DNA from: Nostoc sp. HK-01
GTDB taxonomy: Bacteria; Cyanobacteriota; Cyanobacteriia; Cyanobacteriales; Nostocaceae
Direction of reading: 5' to 3'
DNA length: 64,000 nt
Assembly: GCA_003990705.1 (NCBI GenBank)
Contig: AP018320.1
Span: 186,001-250,000, forward strand
Of the stretch, positions 1-8,425 are shown in pieces. The position numbers were made by a program, and so were the translations under genes. Numbering within the stretch: position 1 is the first letter of the stretch; every line of letters starts with the position of its first letter. Below the pieces are notes generated by a model that was not told the DNA's origin, searched no databases, and saw nothing but the letters and a program-made list of their open reading frames with translations.

Positions 1-774
1 CGGATGATATTGCAGATATTCGTTAGCCGTTGGTAAACCATCCGGGATTTGTAGCAGCCAAACTGCATCCTCGGCAGAGTCACAAAAGATTTTCTCTGGT
101 TTGGCTTGTGTTGCGCTTGTAAACCACCAATTGCCATTTGTGCAGCCGGCTTGTCCGAGTTTTATGTCTTGTTGGTAAATGCCATCATCAAGCAGTTCTA
201 AACCGTATTGTTCGCAAGCATTGAAAAGCTGCACCATGATTTCATTACCAGTGGAACAAGCAACGGTGAGATGAGAAGAATTTTCCTCCTCTGCACAAGC
301 GCCCCCTTGCCCCCCTGCCTCTTCCTGCACTGTCAATGAACCGCGTTTGTAATGCCATCTGATATCGTCAAAGCATTTTTGCCACCAGCTTCGGCGGAAG
401 ATTTCGACACCGTTCACAATCACTGTCCACCGTTGCGTTACGAAGTTGGAGTGGTCATAGCTAATAGTGGCAATCAATTCTGTACCGCAGTAAATCTCGT
501 ATTCGTAAAAAGATATCTCTCTTACTGTTAATTCTTCTGGTGCAACCGCCTGAGCTTGGTCTGCGATGTACCTGTCGAACTCACCTTGGGCTATGTCCTG
601 CTCGTCAATCTTCTGGAGTTTGCTTGCTTGGTATCGAGCGATCGCATTCCTCCACGAATCCTTGCATCGTCTGTCTTGTACTTGGAGTGTACAGCCGATT
701 TCGCTGTAGATGCGCTTTAGCTGGTCTAGGGATTTGCAGCGCAGCTGTTGTTGGGTGTATGTAACTTGGGTCAT
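1..774 (-). CDS. Conserved protein of unknown function, 3' end outside window (paralogue of the 8426 gene)
   Basis: An open frame of 258 codons runs without a stop from ATG at 774-772 to the left edge, so the C-terminus is missing. Family not recognised. The region from about residue 75 aligns by eye with the protein at 8426-8998: both share FRR(S/A)WWQKCFDDI, a YK(R/K)GxLxVQ stretch, NEIM, and GLELxDDxIY followed by LGQ(A/V)GCTNG. This copy has an extra N-terminal segment of about 70 residues rich in Gln and Lys, and an Ala/Gly/Glu-rich insert between the two halves. No membrane segment or signal peptide was seen. The aromatic and Cys-rich core suggests a compact globular domain, but no function can be given. 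Confidence 0.8.
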   Translation of the reverse strand, partial: MTQVTYTQQQLRCKSLDQLKRIYSEIGCTLQVQDRRCKDSWRNAIARYQASKLQKIDEQDIAQGEFDRYIADQAQAVAPEELTVREISFYEYEIYCGTELIATISYDHSNFVTQRWTVIVNGVEIFRRSWWQKCFDDIRWHYKRGSLTVQEEAGGQGGACAEEENSSHLTVACSTGNEIMVQLFNACEQYGLELLDDGIYQQDIKLGQAGCTNGNWWFTSATQAKPEKIFCDSAEDAVWLLQIPDGLPTANEYLQYHP

Positions 775-849
775 AATGGAGATTCCTTGAATATAAGGGC
801 AGAGAAAGCACTTTAGATTCGCAGTCGGGGTGCTTTCTCTATTTTTATG

Positions 850-900
850 GTAGCACTACTTTAATGCTACTACAACATTTTTACTACGCTAAAGTAGCGT
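850..900. promoter_or_regulatory. Inverted repeats upstream of RHH gene, probable operator
   Basis: Two dyads sit just upstream of the small RHH gene. GTAGCA (850-855) pairs with TGCTAC (865-870). ACGCTA (886-891) pairs with TAGCGT (895-900) across 3 bp. RHH proteins usually bind such short repeated dyads and repress their own promoter, so this is a likely autoregulatory operator. It also lies in the divergent promoter region of the gene at 1-774. Confidence 0.5.
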
Positions 901-945
901 TACCCTCGTGCTACAATGAAGGGAGTATAGTTTTGGAGTAGCGTT

Positions 946-1125
946 ATGGTGTTATCGGTGGTTACAGCCAAAAAGCGAATCTCGCTTTATTTGGATGAAG
1001 CATTAAAGTCTGACTTGGAACGGTTAGCCAAGATTCGGAAGCGTTCTCTATCAAATTTGATAGAAGTCATTTGCGAAGAAGAAGTAGAACGCGCCAAGAA
1101 GAGTGAAGAACTAAAGGATGCGTAA
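946..1125 (+). CDS. Small ribbon-helix-helix (CopG-type) DNA-binding protein
   Basis: A 59-residue protein, start ATG at 946. Residues 8-45 fit an RHH fold: a short strand (KKRISLYLDE) followed by two helices (LKSDLERLAKIRKR, SLSNLIEVICEEEVERA). Such proteins act as dimeric repressors, often as antitoxins or plasmid copy-control proteins. No toxin-like ORF follows directly: the next gene is a truncated plasmid-type protein. Dyads at 850-900 are the likely binding site. It could be a lone plasmid regulator. Confidence 0.75.
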   Translation: MVLSVVTAKKRISLYLDEALKSDLERLAKIRKRSLSNLIEVICEEEVERAKKSEELKDA

Positions 1126-1408
1126 CCTTCAGCCATCGGTTTTAACGCTTTACCTTCATTTCAGTGGCAACAGAATTTGAAAAAACTGAGTCAGATTTGC
1201 ATAAATTGAGATGGAAGAAATACTAAATGCTTTACTAGGAGACACTTTGAGAAAATTTGAGTTAAATTCGGTGTCTACTTCAAAATCAAGTTTGATCCTC
1301 TGGCTCTGTGTTTCTAGCTTCTGATAAAAATTGATTGCAACGATCCGCAAAACTTGGAATCTCTTGCACTTAACTCTAAGCAAATACCAATAAACGGAAA
1401 GAGGTGGA
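1126..1408. other. Intergenic stretch, no gene recognised
   Basis: I see no supported coding sequence here on either strand. The opposite-strand open frame that crosses it has no family features. The stretch probably holds the 3' untranslated end of the RHH gene and the promoter of the gene at 1409. Confidence 0.4.
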
Positions 1409-1944
1409 ATGATGAACACCCCACCCCATAAGCGAAAGAAAGCCACCTCTACCTCATCACCCAACTCAGACATTGCCCCTTCAGAAAATCCAGCTTCAGC
1501 AATCATTGACGTTCCTGCTGTTGAAGTTCCTGAACTAACCGAGCAAGAGCAGAGCGATCGCTTGCACTTGGAACGGAAGGTCGAGAGGGCGTTTTTTGAA
1601 GCGGGTAAGGCTTTGGCAGAATTGCGGGATCGTAGACTCTATCGCTCCACTCACCGCACATTTGAGGAATACTGCCGTGATAGATTTGGGCATAGTCGGC
1701 AACAGTCAAATTATCTGATTGCCGCAGCTGGTGTTTACGAAAATCTGACAACCAATGGTTGTCAAATTCTGCCAACGAGTGAACGAGAAGTTAGACCCTT
1801 GGTTCCTTTGACAGTGGAGGAACAACTTACCTGTTGGCAGTCCGCAGTCAAAGAAGCGGGTGGTAAAGTGCCAACTGGCCGCATCGTTAAGGACGTTGTG
1901 CAAAAAATTATGGAGCGTACCAAATTACCTAACAGCTACCATAT
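1409..1944 (+). pseudogene. Truncated cyanobacterial plasmid-type protein, cut by IS1634-like element
   Basis: The start ATG at 1409 follows a strong AGAGGTGG ribosome site. The first about 178 residues look intact: a basic N-terminus (HKRKK), then a helical part with FEEYCRDRFGHSRQQSNYLIAAA and EAGGKVPTGRIVKDVVQKIMERTK. This is typical of a conserved protein found on Nostoc-type plasmids and islands (recalled, not searched). The coding sequence hits the IS end at 1945. The frame then reads about 33 foreign residues from the IS and stops at 2044. The missing C-terminal half is not found right of the two IS elements, so a deletion accompanied insertion. It is probably non-functional. Confidence 0.7.
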
Positions 1945-1984
1945 ACTCCCGGTTCGCCCATTTTTTCCTGAGTTAGAAGAAAGG

Positions 1985-3796
1985 CTACTCAGGGGTAAAA
2001 GATTGACCACCAAGTTGAGTATAAATAGTGGTAGGAAAGCCTAATAAAACAAGAATACGCTGCTGTAAGGGTGAAAGAGCAGTCAAATGAGCATAAACTT
2101 CGTTTTTAACCTCAATCAAAAGTAACGTGATTTCTTTAAAGGCAGCAAGAAGTATTTCAGCAGTAGGACGCGCTGTTTCTCGCCCTGGATTACCAACATA
2201 AAGCCCAGCAAGTTTTTCTTGATCTTTCTCTAGATGGCGACGAACCTGAAACTCTAAAAGGGTCAACACTCGCAAACCAATTGAAAGTAGTCGAATTAAA
2301 CCAGTAACATGGTCTTCACGTTGTAAATAAATCGGAGTTAAAGAGAGAGGGAAGCTTTTAAGTCGAGCAAATCCTCGTTCTGTTAAGTACTCGTCTCTAT
2401 AAGCACGAACTGCTTGCTTCAAAGTCAGTTGAGATTCAGGTTTATTAGTGACATAGACACGCCACCCTAACAGTTTAACTTGTTGTCGAAGCGCATCTTC
2501 ATCAATTCTAAAATTTAGATGAAACGAAACTTCTTCTACTATTTGAGGTTGGCGTTCTAAATATCGCCTTTTAACTTTTTGAACTCGTTGAGATTGAATA
2601 TCAATTTTAAATAAACCAGTAGTTCGATAACGTTTAAGAATAGCTGCTACAGATGATTCCCACTCATCAGGTGAGGTGAGTTTTTTCTTGCCCCGCCGAG
2701 GTATTTTGAGTTGTTCGAGAGCATCGGAGGTTTTCTGTATACGTTCGCGTAGATAATTTTCTTCTGTCTGTGCAATGGCAAATGAACGTACTACTAATTG
2801 TCGCTCTTCCCAAGATATTTCTGAGCCAGTCGCGTGCGGAGAGAACTTGCGTGCGCGGGTTCCCCGCGTTGAGCAAAGTTCGGGGGGTTCCCCCTGTTGA
2901 GCGAACTGGCGTTGCTCGTCAATCTCTAGTTTTTGGAGAATTTTTAGTTCAAACCCTTCAGCAATATCTCTATTTTTTCCATCTGCATAATCGTAATTTA
3001 TAATAGTCAACTCTTGTTTTATATCCCAAACTGGTTGAAGATATTCTATTAATTTTTCTCTTGGTGATTGCTTGGCATTTAAAGGACATAGATAAAAATC
3101 ACCACCCGACACAATATGGGTTCTCGTCCCAATTGATGCCATTTTACAGTCACCAATATATAGTAATCCTGACTGTTTTATTGTTGAACGTACTCTTTCT
3201 ATGGCTGGAATATATAACGGGTCATCGGCTTTTTCCCCTGACAATATTTCCGTTGCAATTGGCATCCCTAATGGGTCTAATGTCGATAACATTATTTTGA
3301 CTTGTGCCAAGTCCGGACGATGATCTTTGCTATGTCCCCATTGAAATAGCCCTTCGGGATTTACCCCACAGTGGCTTGATGCTGTTGTACTATCCAAACG
3401 TACCCGTTCTGGTTTGAGATCGTAGACACACAGCAAATTACTTCCTAGTTCTGATTCAAAGAAAGACCAGGAGTCATCACAATTAAGGTAGCGTAATACC
3501 GCTTCTAGCCGATCATCCGTCAGGTCTAGTTCCTGCAAGGAATCGCCCATCAGTGTTTTTAAAGTTTCCAAACGCTTGGAAGCCCAGCCTTGGACGTGAT
3601 TTAAACGATGATCCGCTTGCGATAATATGTGTGTTAACCAAACTACCGCTACGTTCCCCAAACTCTCACCTTGCCAATTTCCATGTGTCGGAAAGTGTTT
3701 ATCGATTAACTTGCCTATCCCCATCTTCTGCATTTGTGTCAGAAGTACGGGTATATCATCGACTCTTTCGTTTGTAATTATGGGTTCATTTGCCAT
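1985..3796 (-). CDS. IS1634-family DDE transposase
   Basis: A 603-residue transposase. The N-terminus (VPVLLTQMQKMGIGKLIDKHFP-like segment) and the catalytic segment with RLDSTTASSH (first Asp near residue 136) and LYIGDCKMAS (second Asp near 216) are typical of the IS1634 branch of the IS4 group. It is a little long for the family. A GC-rich, repeat-like segment at about 2826-2910, unlike the AT-rich surroundings, adds about 25 residues in frame (GEPPELCSTRGTRARKFSP). The ORF is otherwise complete, so the element could still be active. Confidence 0.8.
   Translation of the reverse strand: MANEPIITNERVDDIPVLLTQMQKMGIGKLIDKHFPTHGNWQGESLGNVAVVWLTHILSQADHRLNHVQGWASKRLETLKTLMGDSLQELDLTDDRLEAVLRYLNCDDSWSFFESELGSNLLCVYDLKPERVRLDSTTASSHCGVNPEGLFQWGHSKDHRPDLAQVKIMLSTLDPLGMPIATEILSGEKADDPLYIPAIERVRSTIKQSGLLYIGDCKMASIGTRTHIVSGGDFYLCPLNAKQSPREKLIEYLQPVWDIKQELTIINYDYADGKNRDIAEGFELKILQKLEIDEQRQFAQQGEPPELCSTRGTRARKFSPHATGSEISWEERQLVVRSFAIAQTEENYLRERIQKTSDALEQLKIPRRGKKKLTSPDEWESSVAAILKRYRTTGLFKIDIQSQRVQKVKRRYLERQPQIVEEVSFHLNFRIDEDALRQQVKLLGWRVYVTNKPESQLTLKQAVRAYRDEYLTERGFARLKSFPLSLTPIYLQREDHVTGLIRLLSIGLRVLTLLEFQVRRHLEKDQEKLAGLYVGNPGRETARPTAEILLAAFKEITLLLIEVKNEVYAHLTALSPLQQRILVLLGFPTTIYTQLGGQSFTPE
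2826..2910. repeat. Small dispersed repeat inserted in frame inside transposase
   Basis: A GC-rich palindromic stretch containing GGTTCCCCGCG and GGGGGTTCCCCC lies inside an AT-rich gene. It resembles the small dispersed repeats of Nostoc genomes. Because it keeps the reading frame it adds a linker to the protein and does not break it. Confidence 0.5.
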
Positions 3797-3920
3797 AATT
3801 CCGAACCTATACCGATTTACTCATTTTTGCAAATATGCCTTTCGGTCCACTTATTTTCCTAACTCCTCAAAAAATGAGCGAACCGGGAGTAATGACGCTT
3901 GTTTTTGAGTGTGGTAACTG

Positions 3921-5158
3921 GTGGCTATAGTATTAACTGATTCTCTCAAAAAGTTGTTAATTGAAACTGCATGTCAATTGAAAGGTGCAGCAAAGCGTAA
4001 ATTTATGGCACAGACAGTTCAGGGCTTAGGTTTAGGAGGGCAAAGGCTTGCACAATCAGAATTAGGATGGAATCGAGATACTATTAGAAAAGGAATAAGA
4101 GAATTAGAAAGCGGTATTACTTGCTTTGATAATATGAGTGCGAAAGGACGTTATAAAGCAGAAGAACATTTGCCAAATCTTTTAGAAGATATAAAAAATA
4201 TAGTAGATTCACAAAGTCAAATTGATCCTAGTTTTAAAAGTCAAAGACTATATACTAGACTCAGTGCTGCCGAAGTCAGAAAGCAATTAATCGAAAAATA
4301 TGGTTATAGTGATGAAAATTTACATACATCAGAAACAATTCGAGTCAAATTGAATAATTTAGGTTACAAGCTCAGAAGGGTAAAGAAAGTTCAGCCTCAA
4401 AAAAAATCCCACAAACTGATGCAATCTTTGAACAACTAGACATAGTTAATATTGATGCTTCGGAAGATAAGAGTGTTTTACGTCTAAGTATGGACGGGAA
4501 AGCCCGCGTTAAGATTGGCTCATTTGATCGAGGGGGTAAAAGCCGGGATGGAACGAAAGCTGATGACCATGATTATAATCCAAAAACAACTGTAACTCCT
4601 TATGGTATCTTCCTTCCAGAGGAGGATGAGCTATTTTTATACTTTACAGAATCGAAAGTTACAAGCGATTTTATTGTTGATATTTTAGAGGATTTTTGGT
4701 TAGAACAAAAGCATCGTTTTTCCGATATTCAAACCCTCCTTCTCAATCAAGATAATGGGCCACAGAACAGTTCGCGGCGTACCCAATTTATGAAACGTAT
4801 AGTAGAATTTGCCCAAAAACATCAAGTAAATATACGTTTAGCTTACTATCCGCCCTATCATAGTAAATATAATCCGATAGAAAGGACATGGGCAATACTA
4901 GAGAATCATTGGAATGGCAGCATTTTAGATGAAGTGGAGACGGCTTTAAAGTTTGCTAGTACTATGAAATGGAAAGGTTCTCATCCAGTAGTTAAGCTAG
5001 TAAACAAAACTTATGATAATGGGGTAAAGCTTACAAAAAAAGCTATGGCTCAAATTGAAAAACAGATTGAGCGGCTAACCGATTCTACTCATGAAGTTTT
5101 CCCAAATTTAGGTAATTGGTTTATTGATATTTGTTGTAGTAAAACAAAATTGATTTGA
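3921..5158 (+). CDS. ISAzo13-family transposase, two frames joined by -1 frameshift
   Basis: Two ORFs form one transposase. The first (3921-4439) has the N-terminal helical DNA-binding part (GWNRDTIRKGIRELESG). The second frame carries the DDE catalytic part, including SFDRGGKSRDG, LLNQDNGPQNSSRR and YYPPYHSKYNPIERTWA, typical of ISAzo13. The frames meet at a run of eight A (4399-4406). A -1 slip there gives a continuous protein through VNIDASEDKS into the second ORF, which itself lacks a good start. This could be programmed frameshifting, as in many IS, or a slippage mutation. Element ends could not be defined. Confidence 0.75.
4399..4406 (+). promoter_or_regulatory. A8 slippery site for -1 frameshift in transposase
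   Basis: Eight A in the zero frame read CAA-AAA-AAA-TCC. A -1 slip yields AAA-ATC and enters the catalytic frame. The run is of the A-AAA-AAA type used by programmed frameshifting in IS elements. Confidence 0.5.
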
Positions 5159-5372
5159 TTTTAATAACAGCATTTATTTAGCTACAAAACATCCCTTATT
5201 TACACTGTTTAACTTCAAAGCAGACGACAAGTGTATAGATTCTTCATGCATAGATGAGGGGAACAAAAGGGGTTGCCCTCGGCAACCCCTTTTGTCCCCC
5301 CTTAAAATGATTATCATTCTTGAGAAAACCTCTCTCTTGTTTTTTTTGGAATAATTTATTCTTTGGAAGTCC
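5159..5372. other. Intergenic stretch with a perfect 15-bp hairpin
   Basis: No gene seen. It contains a perfect stem ACAAAAGGGGTTGCC (5263-5277), a 3-nt loop, and its complement (5281-5295). There is no T tract on the plus side, so it is a hairpin of uncertain role: terminator in either direction or a remnant IS end. Confidence 0.5.
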
Positions 5373-5486
5373 CTAAGGTGTTGTGCCAGAGAGCGATCGC
5401 AGGTTCAAGGCAATTAATTCTTCGTCAACGCCACTGTCAAGCCATTCTTGTAAATGATGAGATTCCAGATTATTTGTTATGGCCAT
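5373..5486 (-). pseudogene. N-terminal stub of DUF3854-type plasmid replication protein
   Basis: On the minus strand an excellent ribosome site (AAGGAGGGG) precedes ATG at 5486. The 37-residue product contains HHLQEWLDSGVDEELIALN and RSLSGTTP, which match the start of the large cyanobacterial plasmid replication/primase-like proteins annotated as DUF3854 (recalled). A TAG stop follows at once and the rest of the about 1000-residue protein is absent. The start signals are intact, so the break is at the 3' side, next to the IS-rich segment. Confidence 0.6.
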
Positions 5487-5731
5487 ATCCCCTCCTTGTA
5501 CAGACGCATGAAAAAGTCAGCAGTAGTGAGCTATACCGCTTTGAAATACTCGCTATGAAACTGCTAACTAGTACCTTTGAACTAAGTGAGTGTTATTTTA
5601 GATGAATCCAGAAAATCAACCTTGTAAGAAACTGGGGCTATTACTCGCTAAAAATTTAGATGCGCTCAGTATTTTCAAGCTTTTCAAAGTTCTCAAGTTT
5701 TAGCGATGAATGATACATTTAGCCTCAATTT

Positions 5732-5866
5732 TTACTTTTTACCTGTGTCCGAAAAGCAATCAAGGCAATGCTGATAGAGCTTTGCGGCTTCTTGTTTATT
5801 GAGAAAATCTAAATGAAAACTGAGTGGTAATGATAGAGTTGGTTTATTAAAAATCTGAATCGTCAT
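5732..5866 (-). CDS. Short ORF overlapping the BRO-like gene end, possibly AlkB-like fragment
   Basis: A 44-residue ORF whose ATG (5866) overlaps the 3' end of the preceding frame by about 20 bases, which suggests translational coupling. The sequence (SLPLSFHLDFLNKQEAAKLY) resembles the first strand-helix part of AlkB-type 2-oxoglutarate oxygenases, but the catalytic part is absent. It may be a truncated remnant or a chance ORF. Confidence 0.3.
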   Translation of the reverse strand: MTIQIFNKPTLSLPLSFHLDFLNKQEAAKLYQHCLDCFSDTGKK

Positions 5867-6650
5867 TTTGTTCATTTCGTTGCAATAAAAGCTGTAATGC
5901 TGCTTGTTTGGCTGCATCTAGTCGCTGCTGTTCTTCGGCTGAAACTTCACCCATCAAATGCTCAACTTCTGCCCGTTGCCGTTCCTTCATCTGCTCAACA
6001 GTGGCCGCAGGTAGGGCTAACGGTTGATTCTCCTGGGACGGTCGGAAGTTACGACGGCGGTACAAAAAGCCGAAATGTCTTTTGTCCTGCGAAGGAAGCT
6101 TCCGCCAAACATCAGCATTCCAACCGGGGGGCATGAAATCGGCTGATGGGGGCAGCAGGTTTTGGATTTGGGCTTGGAGGTCAGCGATCGCCTTGCCTTG
6201 TTCTTCGATTACTGTGTTTTGCTGTTCGAGTTTCTCCAAGAGTTGGGCGAGTAGTTCTGAATTTTATGGGGCTAACTCTGCCTCACGGGTTTTAACTGCA
6301 AAGTAATTCTGTGCTGCTGCGATCGCACTTTTGCGAGGGTCGCCATTCATGGCCACCAAATAACAGGCGTGTCGTGATAGCTTGTAATCTTTCAGCACTT
6401 CTCGAAATGCCTGGGATGTACCAATTTGCGCCATTTGGACGACATCGACCAGATGGTAGGATGGATCTATCCCTGAATTTTTAGCACTGATTTTCGCTCT
6501 TTCAACCGTGTCCCTAATTCTTTTCCAAGTTTGATAACCCAGCAAGGTTAACAATTCGGTAGCTAACCAAAATTCACTACCATCGCTATCAACCTGTTTA
6601 ATTTCGTCAAAGGGGCTAGGATAACTTTCACTGTTGATAATCGCGTCCAT
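5847..6650 (-). pseudogene. BRO/DinD-like DNA-damage or antirepressor protein split by in-frame TAA
   Basis: The preferred start is ATG at 6650, preceded by AGGAGAAAGT. The upstream in-frame ATG at 6698 lacks this. The first 128 residues have a DinD/BRO-N-like pattern: FWLATELLTLLGYQTWKRIRDTVERA, YHLVDVVQMAQIG, DYKLSRHACYLVAMNGDPRKSAIAAAQNYFAVKTREAE. An in-frame TAA at 6264-6266 stops it. The same frame continues for over 130 residues (NSELLAQLLEKLEQQ, a coiled coil, then Gln-rich C-terminus) to 5847. A CAA to TAA change would explain the split. The N-terminal half may still be made. Confidence 0.7.
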
Positions 6651-6843
6651 ACTTTCTCCTGGTTTTTGACGCATAAAGCTATTGCGGCATAGTTGCAATG
6701 CCTGAGCGGATTTTGAAAGCCTTTAATTGCAATCTAGTGAATTGCGATATTTTACCGTTTAGTCAGGTAGTCATGACAAAATAAGATTCAAAACAGAATC
6801 CTCGATCAAGTGGCGATCGGTTGTGCTTTGCCTTGATACTAAT

Positions 6844-6883
6844 AGTTGCAGATAACTATTGAATTTGTCAACTAAATGTTGCA
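6844..6883. promoter_or_regulatory. Probable operator of the XRE regulator
   Basis: CAACTAAATGTTGC (6870-6883) is nearly the same as CAACTAAAAGTTGC at 7205-7218, just after the gene. A half site AGTTGCAGATA lies at 6844. Repeats flanking a small HTH gene suggest autoregulation. The operator overlaps the most upstream possible ATG (6876), which argues for a later start. Confidence 0.45.
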
Positions 6884-6920
6884 AAATATGGCAAGGCAAG
6901 AAAAAGAAGAAGAGGTTGTA

Positions 6921-7211
6921 ATGTTACCACTAAGTGAAGTGGGATCAATTAAATGGACAAAGGAGCGTGGGGAGAAAATGCGTTCGTTACGTGGTGAAAT
7001 GCCATTGTTAACTTTGTCTAAAAAACTTGCTGAGAATGATGTAGAGATTTCTCGCCAATATTTGCACAGAATGGAGACTTATTCAGATGTTAAAGGTGCT
7101 TCCCCTGAGCTTGTAACAGGTCTTTGTCAAGTATTTAACTGTACATTAGCTGAATTGTTGTGTTTGAAAGAAACCAAAATTGTGCAATTAGGGGTTGACA
7201 ACCGCAACTAA
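6921..7211 (+). CDS. XRE-type helix-turn-helix regulator
   Basis: A 96-residue protein if translation starts at ATG 6921, which has GAGG eight bases upstream. An ATG at 6876 would add 15 residues but lies inside a putative operator. Residues about 20-80 form an HTH_3/XRE domain: MRSLRGEMPLLTLSKKLAENDVEISRQYLHRMET and PELVTGLCQVFNCTLAELL. Such proteins repress phage, plasmid or toxin-antitoxin promoters. No partner gene is directly linked, so its target beyond its own promoter is unknown. Confidence 0.75.
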   Translation: MLPLSEVGSIKWTKERGEKMRSLRGEMPLLTLSKKLAENDVEISRQYLHRMETYSDVKGASPELVTGLCQVFNCTLAELLCLKETKIVQLGVDNRN

Positions 7212-7218
7212 AAGTTGC
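7204..7218. promoter_or_regulatory. Second copy of XRE operator-like dyad
   Basis: GCAACT-aaa-AGTTGC is a perfect 6-3-6 inverted repeat that overlaps the stop codon of the XRE gene. It matches the upstream site at 6870-6883 in all but one base of the core. Confidence 0.45.
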
Positions 7219-7628
7219 AGTATAGTAATTAAGGGCAAAGGAAAGCAAACCGCCTGCACCAGAACGCAATCAAGGGTTTGCATCAGAATTACCGAACCAC
7301 GAAAAGAGAATCCATAAGTACCGATTGAGAGATAGCTGAGGCACTGGCGCAACCAGAGAAAGGGAAGGGTACACATCGAGGAAACGGATTCGATCATCAA
7401 AATTCGATCATCAAAAATTGTCACAGCAGCACTGCATACGCTTTCAACGCCAGGAAGTGAGACTGCCCTAGATCAATAGATATGCTGCTGTTGCAAGCTC
7501 CGGTCACTGGCCAGGAGTAATGTATGTGTAAGCTTCGCTAAAACGCCATGATCACGAAATGTGCGATTGCAGTTTTATGAGGGCTGCGATGCCTAACGGC
7601 AAGCCGCAGAGCGTCTACGCCTTTTTGA
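7219..7628. other. Gene-poor stretch with dispersed-repeat remnant
   Basis: No convincing gene. A plus frame near 7235-7320 has coding-like composition (KPPAPERNQGFASELPNHEKR) but no start and an early stop, so it may be a degraded gene piece. A dispersed-repeat-like sequence (GATGCCTAACGGCAAGCCGC) lies near 7588-7610. Confidence 0.4.
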
Positions 7629-8102
7629 CTAAGATTTAACTTCTCTGAGCATTTCGATATTACTGAACCGAAAACCACAGGATGCAAACAACTTTCGGGC
7701 GTTTTCATTCTCGACTGCTGTATCTAATCGAATCTGCTTGATTCCCATTTGCTCAAAACGCTCTACACACAGCATTACCATCTGTCGAGCAATACCTTTT
7801 TGACGGGATTCTGGCTCTACCCATAGATCGTAAATAAACGCATATTCCTGTAAGCGGTAAATGGGGATTTCTTGCTCTATCGCTGAGATGAGAAATGCTA
7901 CTAGCTGCCGATCATCTTCTGCTACTAAAAATACGCTGCGCTCGTTTTGCGCCATTCGCGTTAACCATTTTTCATAACGTCGTTCTATATGTGGTACAAA
8001 ACCATATTTGGCGTTATCCCAAGACTCATGTAAAGCACAGATCTTGGCCACCATTGGTAGAACTGCGGGTACATCATCTGGTGTAGCAGAACGAATTAGC
8101 AT
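7629..8102 (-). CDS. GNAT-family N-acetyltransferase
   Basis: A 157-residue single-domain GNAT enzyme, full length for the family. It transfers acetyl from acetyl-CoA to an amine. The acetyl-CoA loop is the RQKGIA segment (R-x-x-G-x-A, residues 100-105), preceded by the strand YAFIYDLWVEP. The C-terminal motif RLDTAVENENARKLFASCGF is typical of motif B. Substrate cannot be told from sequence. It is a stand-alone gene whose upstream neighbour is on the other strand. Confidence 0.88.
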   Translation of the reverse strand: MLIRSATPDDVPAVLPMVAKICALHESWDNAKYGFVPHIERRYEKWLTRMAQNERSVFLVAEDDRQLVAFLISAIEQEIPIYRLQEYAFIYDLWVEPESRQKGIARQMVMLCVERFEQMGIKQIRLDTAVENENARKLFASCGFRFSNIEMLREVKS

Positions 8103-8358
8103 GAGCTTGTGCAGTGTACTATCACAGTGAAATCTATCCCAAACAGAGCAGATAAATAAAGTACCTTCAATTACAGCTTTGCTACATCTAAAGTGAGATT
8201 GAAGTGAAAAAATACAGTACTTTTTCTACCACAGGTAACAACAAAAGTGCGATTGCCCTCCCTTTGGTAAGCAATGGCATTTCTTACTTGTGATCAAGCT
8301 TCGCTAAATTTCATTGAGTGCGCTGTGGGGAGCCACAGCGTAATTCATATCCAGAATC

Positions 8359-8401
8359 AAAAGGCGATCGCCGTCCGTGGAAAGTCTGCGATCGCCTTTT
8401 T
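8359..8401 (+). terminator. HIP1-based hairpin upstream of the 8426 gene
   Basis: AAAAGGCGATCGC (8359-8371) pairs perfectly with GCGATCGCCTTTT (8388-8400), followed by one more T. It has the form of an intrinsic terminator but lies only 25 bases before a start codon, so it could act as a leader attenuator or end an upstream transcript. Confidence 0.5.
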
Positions 8402-8425
8402 ATCCAATTCATGGAGAATTCAATC

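Larger units (their letters stand above)
1945..3890 (-). mobile_element. IS1634-like insertion sequence
   Basis: Terminal inverted repeats are visible. The left end begins ACTCCCGGTTCGC at 1945 and the right end finishes GCGAACCGGGAGT at 3890. The inner parts (TGAGTTAG at left, CTAACTC at right) also match. Length is about 1.95 kb with one transposase on the minus strand. No clean target duplication is seen at the flanks, which fits with the deletion of the interrupted gene. Confidence 0.75.

Noticed and set aside
605-811. Minus ORF of 68 residues
   Set aside because: It is a shadow in another frame of the true gene running 774 to 1, which has the paralogue at 8426.
5363-5605. Plus ORF of 80 residues
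   Set aside because: The opposite strand carries the DUF3854-like start with a strong ribosome site; the plus frame has no family features.
7188-7424. Minus ORF of 78 residues after the XRE gene
   Set aside because: Hydrophobic, no ribosome site, no recognised pattern; treated as chance.
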